Origin: CAYOEZ01 sp964402955
GTDB lineage: Bacteria > Chloroflexota > DTOL01 > DAOUCN01
NCBI GenBank assembly: GCA_964402955.1
Contig: CAYOEZ010000031.1
Location: forward strand, 1 to 29,092
Reading direction: 5' to 3'
Length of the DNA: 29,092 nt
The notes below the pieces were generated by a model. It did no database searches and was not told the DNA's origin. It saw nothing but the letters and a program-made list of their open reading frames with translations. A program made the translations under genes and the position numbers. Positions 23,917 to 29,092 of the stretch are shown one piece after another. Every line of letters starts with the position of its first letter. The first letter of the stretch is position 1.

Positions 23917-24630
23917 TCAGGCCGCGTGGGTGGCAGGCAGAGGCTCGGGCGCTCTGGCCGGCGCCGACGCGAGCATGAAGCCGCCAAACATCAGCACGGC
24001 TGCGATCAGCTCAGACACAGGCAGATTTCCGCCCAGGAGCAGTCGAGTCAGCGTCCCTGCCGACGCGACGACCAGAGCGCCAACCGCGATCAACACGTTG
24101 CCGACCACTCGCTGCGACGGCGCCTGCTTGCGCCAGAAAAGGAAGGCCGAATAGAATGCACCGCCGACCAGGAACAGCGTGCCGTAGACGTTGAAGAGCG
24201 GCGTCAACAAACGGACACCCCCCTTGGGCAAGATATCTTTGTACTGGGTGCTGATCGACTGGCCGGCATGGTAGGCAGCGCTATTGATGGGAACAGCAAA
24301 CGTGGCCGCTACGCCGATGAGCGACAGCACGACCAGGACAACGGTTAGATAGCGAACCCAGGGACGGCGCACCATCAGGGTCAGCGTGCCATGCCCCAGC
24401 CAGCCGGCATTCAACATCGCGCCAAAGACATACCACGAGCGAAAGAGCAAGTCGTTCCAGTTCTGCTCCAGGTAGGCTTCGGCAAACGTCCCCACAGCAA
24501 ACATGAGCAAGCCGATACCCCAGAACAGATTAGACAGATTGCGCTTGCGCAGAAAACGATACAGGACAATGGCCGCGAAGGTCAGCATGATCGCGGTCGC
24601 AACTAACGCTACGAGACGATTGAGCTCCAC
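23917..24630 (-). CDS. Multi-spanning membrane protein of unknown function
   Basis: This 237-residue protein has about seven hydrophobic segments, beginning LVALVATAIMLTFAAIVLY and including NLFWGIGLLMFAVGTFAEA and LIAVGALVVASAGTLTRLLL. It ends in an Ala/Pro-rich tail. I chose the GTG at 24630 because GGAGGAGAAG lies just upstream and the first span starts soon after; an upstream in-frame start would add a basic tail. It is divergent from the SufR-like regulator across a 184-bp gap with an operator-like palindrome, so the two may share control. I do not recognise the family. Confidence 0.75.
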   Translation of the reverse strand: MELNRLVALVATAIMLTFAAIVLYRFLRKRNLSNLFWGIGLLMFAVGTFAEAYLEQNWNDLLFRSWYVFGAMLNAGWLGHGTLTLMVRRPWVRYLTVVLVVLSLIGVAATFAVPINSAAYHAGQSISTQYKDILPKGGVRLLTPLFNVYGTLFLVGGAFYSAFLFWRKQAPSQRVVGNVLIAVGALVVASAGTLTRLLLGGNLPVSELIAAVLMFGGFMLASAPARAPEPLPATHAA

Positions 24631-24727
24631 CGTTCTTCTCCTCCATGTACGCACAAGCTTGCCTGTGCTGCTTTCCCTCACTATACAAGATTATAGCATA
24701 TAATAACGCATAAAGGCAAGAAGGCCA

Positions 24728-24751
24728 TAGTTATTATCATAACAATAATAA
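24728..24751. promoter_or_regulatory. Operator-like palindrome between divergent genes
   Basis: TAGTTATT (24728-24735) and ACAATAAT (24742-24749) match the two octamers at 12774-12792 in the suf leader (one in reverse orientation). TTATTAT (24731-24737) and ATAATAA (24745-24751) form an inverted repeat with a 7-nt spacer. It lies just upstream of the regulator promoter, where autoregulation is expected. The site is AT-rich, so chance similarity is possible. Confidence 0.4.
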
Positions 24752-24762
24752 ATATGAACGTA

Positions 24763-24791
24763 TTGACTTATTACCGTCCCTGTGCTATCAT
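24763..24791 (+). promoter_or_regulatory. Promoter of the SufR-like regulator
   Basis: TTGACT (24763-24768), a 17-nt spacer and TATCAT (24786-24791) with TGC before it lie 23 nt ahead of the start codon. Confidence 0.75.
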
Positions 24792-24814
24792 TGGCAGTCA
24801 GATAGGGGGCAACA

Positions 24815-25459
24815 ATGCAGGAAACCAGGCAGCAGATTCTGACAATCCTCAAGGAGAAAGGTTCAGCAACCGTCGGTGATCTGGCGGTCAACCTTGCCTT
24901 AACACCCATCACTGTCCGCCATCACCTTTCGATTCTTCTGGGCGAAGGCTATCTCAGCGCCCAGCAAGTGCGGCGCAAGGTCGGCCGGCCGCACTACCTC
25001 TATTCACTGACCGACAAAGCATCGGATCTGTTCCCCCAGAGCTACCATATTCTCACCGACCGCCTTCTGGATGAGCTAAAAGCTATGGTCGGGCCGGATG
25101 GGATGGAAGTGCTCCTGACGCGCCTGGCCGACAAGCTGGCAGCCACGGTGATCCCACAGATCGGCGGCGGCACACTTGAGCAACGGCTTGATCAGGCCGC
25201 CATCTTGCTTGTCAAAGAAGGCTTCCTTGCGCGCTGGGAAAAGACGGCAGATGGCTATATCTTTTACGAACTGAACTGTCCGTATCGCCGTGTTATTCAG
25301 CGCCATCCCGAAGTCTGCACGATGGACCAGCGCTTCCTCTCGGAAGTCCTCCACATCGGCGTCGAGAAAATCGATTGCATCGTTTCCGGCGGCGAGAGAT
25401 GCAGCTACAAAGTCCATACCACCATACAAACGCGCCAGTTGACCACAACCACAGCTTAG
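24815..25459 (+). CDS. HTH regulator with C-terminal Cys cluster, SufR-like
   Basis: This is a 214-residue regulator. Residues 1-70 form a winged helix-turn-helix (TRQQILTILKEKGSATVGDL, VRHHLSILLGEGYL, VGRPHYLYSLTDKA). The C-terminal part has four Cys: NCPY, PEVC, KIDC and ERCSY, spaced C-x12-C-x19-C-x7-C, likely to bind an Fe-S cluster. Cyanobacterial SufR has the same general layout with C-x12-C-x13-C-x14-C and represses suf genes. TAGGGGG precedes the ATG. The gene is 12 kb from sufC, but the two promoter regions share octamers. Confidence 0.82.
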   Translation: MQETRQQILTILKEKGSATVGDLAVNLALTPITVRHHLSILLGEGYLSAQQVRRKVGRPHYLYSLTDKASDLFPQSYHILTDRLLDELKAMVGPDGMEVLLTRLADKLAATVIPQIGGGTLEQRLDQAAILLVKEGFLARWEKTADGYIFYELNCPYRRVIQRHPEVCTMDQRFLSEVLHIGVEKIDCIVSGGERCSYKVHTTIQTRQLTTTTA

Positions 25460-25469
25460 CATGCACACA

Positions 25470-25504
25470 GGGGCGCCTGGGCAACACCTGGCGTCCCTTT
25501 TCTT
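25470..25504 (+). terminator. Terminator after the SufR-like gene
   Basis: GGGGCGCC (25470-25477) pairs with GGCGTCCC (25490-25497), including one G-T pair, and is followed by TTTTCTT. It lies 11 nt after the stop codon. Confidence 0.8.
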
Positions 25505-25539
25505 GTGGCTAGATTTCAATACGAAAGGGGAGACCAAAC

Positions 25540-26541
25540 ATGGACTACAGGTCATTAGGACGCACGGGCGTCATGGTATCGCCTCTGTGCCTGGGGACAA
25601 TGAACTTCGGCAACCCGACCGATGAGGCGACGTCGATCCAGATACTGAACCGGGCGCTGGAGGGCGGCGTCAACTTCGTCGATACCGCCAACGTCTACAA
25701 TGCCGGCGAGAGCGAGCGCATCGTCGGCAAGGCGCTGAAAGAAAACGGCAAGCGTGATGCTATTGTGCTGGCAACCAAAGTCTACAACGCTACGGGCAGC
25801 GGCGCCAACGAGCGCGGCCTGACGCGCTACCACATCATGAAGGCGTGCGAAGACTCCTTGCGCCGCCTACAAACTGACCACATTGACCTCTACCAACTGC
25901 ACCGTGCTTCTTTCACCATTCCGCAGGACGAAACCTTGCGCGCGCTCGACGATTTAGTCCATCAGGGCAAGGTTCGCTACATCGGCTCCTCCACCTTCCC
26001 GGCGTGGAAGCTCATGGAGGGCATTGCGACCAGCGAGCGACTGGGTCTGGCGCGCTTCGTGAGCGAGCAGCCGCCCTACAACTTCCTCGACCGCTACATC
26101 GAGAACGAGCTTGTTCCGCTCTGCCAGGCCCATGGCGTCGCTATCATTCCCTGGTCGCCGCTGGCCGGCGGCGTCCTGGCCGGGCGTTATCGGCCGGGCG
26201 AGAAGCCGCCCGCTGACTCGCGCGTGGCGCGTTCGGGCGCCTTCTTTACCGACCGCGTGACCGAGAAGTCCGTCGTGGCGGCGCGACAGGTGGCAGAATT
26301 GGCCACGACGCGGGGCGTCTCTGTCGCTCAGTTTGCGCTCACCTGGGTCAAAGATCAGCCCGGCATCACCGCTCCCATCGTTGGCCCGCGCACCGTCGCC
26401 CACATCGAAGAGTTCCTCTCCGTCCTCGACATGCACCTGACCGCCGAGGACCGCGCTGCGCTCGACGAGATCAACCCGCCCGGTACAGCCGTCACCAACT
26501 TCCACAATACGTCAGGGTGGCTCAAGCTGCAAGTGCGTTAG
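25540..26541 (+). CDS. Aldo/keto reductase
   Basis: This 333-residue NADPH-dependent reductase has a TIM-barrel fold and probably acts on aldehydes or ketones. The catalytic set is visible: Asp and Tyr in VDTANVYNAGESE, Lys in VLATKVYN and His in LYQLHRAS. The start MDYRSLGRTGVMVSPLCLGT and the central IPWSPLAGGVLAGRY are typical of the YajO/YghZ-like (AKR11-14) group. AAAGGGGAG precedes the ATG. It lies between two terminators, so it is probably transcribed alone. The substrate is unknown. Confidence 0.93.
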   Translation: MDYRSLGRTGVMVSPLCLGTMNFGNPTDEATSIQILNRALEGGVNFVDTANVYNAGESERIVGKALKENGKRDAIVLATKVYNATGSGANERGLTRYHIMKACEDSLRRLQTDHIDLYQLHRASFTIPQDETLRALDDLVHQGKVRYIGSSTFPAWKLMEGIATSERLGLARFVSEQPPYNFLDRYIENELVPLCQAHGVAIIPWSPLAGGVLAGRYRPGEKPPADSRVARSGAFFTDRVTEKSVVAARQVAELATTRGVSVAQFALTWVKDQPGITAPIVGPRTVAHIEEFLSVLDMHLTAEDRAALDEINPPGTAVTNFHNTSGWLKLQVR

Positions 26542-26564
26542 GTATCAACACAGGATAGAGCGAC

Positions 26565-26607
26565 AAAAGACTTCCAACATCGCCAAGATGTCGGAAGTCT
26601 TCTCTTT
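26565..26607 (+). terminator. Terminator after the aldo/keto reductase gene
   Basis: AAGACTTCC plus ACATC (26567-26580) pair with GATGT plus GGAAGTCTT (26587-26601), with one mismatch, and are followed by CTCTTT. It lies 25 nt after the stop codon. Confidence 0.88.
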
Positions 26608-26652
26608 CAGCGCCGATCAGGCCGCAAGGCGTTGCCGTCCACGCCGGCATAA

Positions 26653-26758
26653 TCGGAAGTATGATGGTGTGGGGGTCGCGGTCGACCTGAATCTCGATGA
26701 TCTGGCGCTGCCCGCCGCTCGCAGCAAGCACACGCCAGGGCTGCAATCCGCCGCACAC
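26653..26758 (-). pseudogene. Possible nitroreductase-like fragment
   Basis: A minus-strand frame reads CGGLQPWRVLAAS then QIIEIQVDRDPHT. This recalls the N-x-QPWRF...I-x-(V/L)-x-x-D-R segment of nitroreductase-like proteins. No intact gene surrounds it. Apart from the terminator, the rest of the 320-bp gap (26542-26861) holds nothing I recognise. Confidence 0.22.
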
Positions 26759-26861
26759 AGCGTACGCAGCCCGTTGGCGTCAATTCCGGTGACGCGACTT
26801 GGCACGTTTTCTCGTGCATCGCTAGCGGCGAATCAGCTCAGGTGAGATCGGCCGCTTATGC

Positions 26862-27416
26862 TCACTGCTGGGTGAACCAGGTCGTCAGCGCTTCCAGGTC
26901 GGTGCGCACAGCCTGGTGGACACGAGCATTCTCGACGGCCAACCCGCTCAGGTCCGCCACCGCACCGAGGAAGTCTATCTCCTCCGGCGTGAACTCCCTG
27001 GTATAGCGCGTGTAGAGGCGCATCACGCCGATGCCCTTGCCCTCGACCATGATCGGTAGGATAAGCAGCGAAGAAAGCCCCTCACGTTTCGCTTCCTCGC
27101 GATACTTGAAGAGCGGATCCATTGTCACATCTCTCATCTGAACCACCTTGCCCTGCAGCACGTCTCGATCTACAGGGTTCTCGCTCAGAGCGACGCCGCC
27201 CTTGCTTAGATACTCCTGGCTCAGCCCGTACGAGGCAGTCGCCAGCAGCTCATCGCGATCGCTGTCCAAGAGGCGCACCAGGCAAGCCTTGGCACTGACC
27301 GCCCAGGCGGCCGACGTCGCAATCGAGTCGAGCACCTGCTTGAGATCAAGCGATGACGACACTGCCTTGGCGACGCTGTACAGAGCTTTATAGTAACCCC
27401 TCTCCCTTGCTTCCAT
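26862..27416 (-). CDS. GAF-domain protein
   Basis: This 184-residue protein is essentially a single GAF sensor domain. An N-terminal helix (YYKALYSVAKAVSSSLDLKQ) is followed by the GAF body, including CLVRLLDSDRDELLATASYG, LSSLLILPIMVEGKGIGVMR and FTPEEIDFLGAVADLSGLAV. There is no output domain, so it may act through a partner kinase or bind a small ligand. GAGGTGAAG precedes the ATG at 27416, which I prefer to an upstream start. It follows the OppF-like gene by 50 nt on the same strand and may be co-transcribed. Confidence 0.87.
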   Translation of the reverse strand: MEARERGYYKALYSVAKAVSSSLDLKQVLDSIATSAAWAVSAKACLVRLLDSDRDELLATASYGLSQEYLSKGGVALSENPVDRDVLQGKVVQMRDVTMDPLFKYREEAKREGLSSLLILPIMVEGKGIGVMRLYTRYTREFTPEEIDFLGAVADLSGLAVENARVHQAVRTDLEALTTWFTQQ

Positions 27417-27466
27417 TTCTTCACCTCTTACTGACTGCTCACATGAGCCTACATCTGAGTACACGC

Positions 27467-28495
27467 CTAAACCGCGATTCCCTTCAACGACAGTTGCTCA
27501 GCCAGGTGGCAAGAAACCAGGTGCCCCCCGCCCGTATCGACCAGGTGCGGGGTCTCCACCGAGCAACGCTCGACAGCGTAGCGGCAGCGCGGGTGAAAGT
27601 AGCAGCCGCTGGGCGGGCGGGACGGATCGGCCACCTCGCCCTCAAGTACAATGTGTTCAGAGCGCAGGCGCGGGTCAGGCTTGGGAACGGATGAGAGAAG
27701 CGCCTCCGTATATGGGTGGCGCGGATTGCCGTAGAGCTCGTCCGTGCCAGCCAACTCCACCAGTTGGCCCACGTACATAACGGCCACGCGATCGCTCACG
27801 TACTGCACCACGCTCAGGTCATGGGCGATGAAGAGATACGTCAGCGAGAAGTGCTGCTGCAGGTCCTGCAACAGGTTGAGGATCTGGGCGCGTACTGACA
27901 CATCCAGCGCCGACACGGCTTCGTCGCACACCACCAGGCGAGGGTTGAGAGCCAGAGAGCGCGCGATGCCGATTCGCTGGCGCTCCCCACCGCTGAAGGC
28001 ATGCGGGTATCTGCGCATGTACTCCGGGCGCAGCCCCACCTGCTTGAGCAGCCCGGCCACGCAGTCCTCCAGCGCCTGCCCGCTCATATTCTCGTTGACC
28101 CGCAGCGGCTCGCCGACGAGATCGAGCACATTGAAGCGTGGGTTGAGCGACGAATACGGGTCCTGGAAGATCATGCGTACCTCACGCCGGTACGGTCTGA
28201 GCGCAGCACCCTGCAACTGGACGAGGTCAACGACAACATCATCGGTGCGGCGGTAGAGTATCTGGCCCTTGGTTGGCTGATAGGCACGCACGATGCAGCG
28301 CCCGGTGGTTGTCTTACCGCAGCCTGACTCGCCCACCAGGCTCATCGTTTCGCCGAAGTTGACGGCGAAGTTGAGCCCGTCGACGGCCCGCACGTAGCCC
28401 ACGTTGCGCCTCAGGAAACCCTTGCGGATAGGGAAAAACATCTGGAGGTCTTTGACCTCGAGCAGAACGTTGTTGGCGTTGGCGCTCTCAGTCAT
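27467..28495 (-). CDS. ABC importer ATP-binding protein, OppF/DppF type (second system)
   Basis: This 342-residue ATPase belongs to a second peptide-type importer. It has Walker A GESGCGKTT, Q-loop MIFQDPYSSLNPRFNV, signature FSGGERQR, Walker B LVVCDEAVSALD (Cys and Ala replace the common Ala and Pro of ADEP) and H-loop FIAHDLS. The C-terminal Cys pattern is GCYFHPRC...RC...SCHL. The start at 28495 (ATG-ACT-GAG) overlaps the end of the upstream ATPase gene by 8 nt. It is not closely similar to the DppF-type protein at 762-1739, so it is not a recent copy. Confidence 0.93.
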   Translation of the reverse strand: MTESANANNVLLEVKDLQMFFPIRKGFLRRNVGYVRAVDGLNFAVNFGETMSLVGESGCGKTTTGRCIVRAYQPTKGQILYRRTDDVVVDLVQLQGAALRPYRREVRMIFQDPYSSLNPRFNVLDLVGEPLRVNENMSGQALEDCVAGLLKQVGLRPEYMRRYPHAFSGGERQRIGIARSLALNPRLVVCDEAVSALDVSVRAQILNLLQDLQQHFSLTYLFIAHDLSVVQYVSDRVAVMYVGQLVELAGTDELYGNPRHPYTEALLSSVPKPDPRLRSEHIVLEGEVADPSRPPSGCYFHPRCRYAVERCSVETPHLVDTGGGHLVSCHLAEQLSLKGIAV

Positions 28496-29092
28496 GGCGC
28501 ACCACCCCATCGTAGAGTAGGCAACTCACCGTGTGCCCGCGGCCGAGTGATACGGGCTCGGGCGTCACTTGATCACACTTGCCGGGCATGAAGGACTTGC
28601 AACGGGGATGGAAGTAGCACCCGCTTGGCCGGCTGAAAGGGTCGGGCACCATGCCCTCAATCGAGTCAAGCCGTTGTCGGGCAGAGCGGCCGACCTTGGG
28701 GATTGAGCGCAGCAGCGCTTGCGTGTAGGGATGCTTCGGGCCGTGAAAGATCGTGTCGACGTCCGCCGCCTCCACCACGCGGCCCAGATACATGATGGCT
28801 ACGTCATCGGCTAGTTCGGCCACCACCCCGAGATCATGCGTGATCAGCATGATCGCCATTCCCAACCGTTTCTGCATATCACGCAACAGCGCCAGTATCT
28901 GGGCCTGGGTGGTGACGTCGAGCGCCGTGGTTGGCTCATCGGCGATCAGCAGGCTAGGGTTGCAGGCAATGGCCATGGCAATCATGGCTCGCTGCCTCAT
29001 CCCACCGCTGAGCTGGTGGGGGTACTCGTCCACACGCTGCTCCGGGCGCGAGATACCGACCTGGCGCAGCAGATCGATTGTCCGCTCACGCG
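28488..29092 (-). CDS. ABC importer ATP-binding protein, OppD/DppD type, 5' end outside window
   Basis: The visible 200 residues begin inside the protein (RERTIDLLRQVGISRPEQ) and include signature LSGGMRQR, Walker B LLIADEPTTALD, H-loop LITHDLG and the C-terminal Cys pattern GCYFHPRC...KC...SCLL. Walker A lies beyond the window edge. It overlaps the OppF-like gene and would form the ATPase pair with it. The permeases and binding protein are expected upstream, outside the window. Confidence 0.93.
   Translation of the reverse strand, partial: RERTIDLLRQVGISRPEQRVDEYPHQLSGGMRQRAMIAMAIACNPSLLIADEPTTALDVTTQAQILALLRDMQKRLGMAIMLITHDLGVVAELADDVAIMYLGRVVEAADVDTIFHGPKHPYTQALLRSIPKVGRSARQRLDSIEGMVPDPFSRPSGCYFHPRCKSFMPGKCDQVTPEPVSLGRGHTVSCLLYDGVVRHD

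Overview
The window looks like a chromosomal segment of a Chloroflexota (Anaerolineae-like) bacterium with fairly high GC. The clues are the Thr/Pro/Ala-rich linkers behind lipoprotein signals, a SUF operon ordered C-B-D-S-U-Rieske, several solute-uptake ABC systems and many intergenic palindromes. This placement is inferred from gene style only. Standard stop codons are used, including TGA.

Region 1 (1-10000, mostly minus strand). A family-5 (peptide/oligosaccharide type) ABC importer is encoded by a lipoprotein binding protein (7058-8914), permeases DppB and DppC, and ATPases DppD and DppF (762-4705). A uroporphyrinogen-decarboxylase-family protein cut by the window edge follows. Between the binding protein and dppB lie a membrane-anchored pentapeptide-repeat protein and a truncated second copy of the dppB 5' end. 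The 1.1 kb upstream of the binding protein carries a promoter, a fragment of another URO-D-like gene and back-to-back palindromic elements.

Region 2 (10000-12650). This is an accessory patch: a lipoprotein glycerophosphodiester phosphodiesterase, a GxxExxY-family protein wrapped in 35-bp-type repeats, and a PIN-domain toxin with its antitoxin on the minus strand.

Region 3 (12700-22700, plus strand). A near-consensus promoter drives sufC-sufB-sufD, followed by sufS, sufU, a Rieske ferredoxin and a thioredoxin-like protein. A sulfur-carrier module continues in the same direction: a MoaD/ThiS-like protein ending in Gly-Gly, a rhodanese, a JAMM peptidase, a MoeB/ThiF-like E1 and a full-length SbnI-like (ParB-fold) free-serine kinase. 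Together these suggest one locus that handles sulfur from thiocarboxylate and O-phosphoserine, through cysteine, to Fe-S clusters.

Region 4 (22700-26600). It holds tRNA-Lys(CTT), a membrane-anchored DsbA-like oxidoreductase whose first catalytic Cys codon is an in-frame TGA (a likely selenocysteine, UxxC, with a SECIS-like hairpin just downstream), a multi-spanning membrane protein, a divergent SufR-like regulator with four C-terminal Cys, and an aldo/keto reductase. The suf promoter region and the regulator promoter region share two octamers.

Region 5 (26860-29092, minus strand). A GAF-domain protein lies downstream of the ATPase genes (oppF-like, and a partial oppD-like) of a second peptide-type ABC importer.
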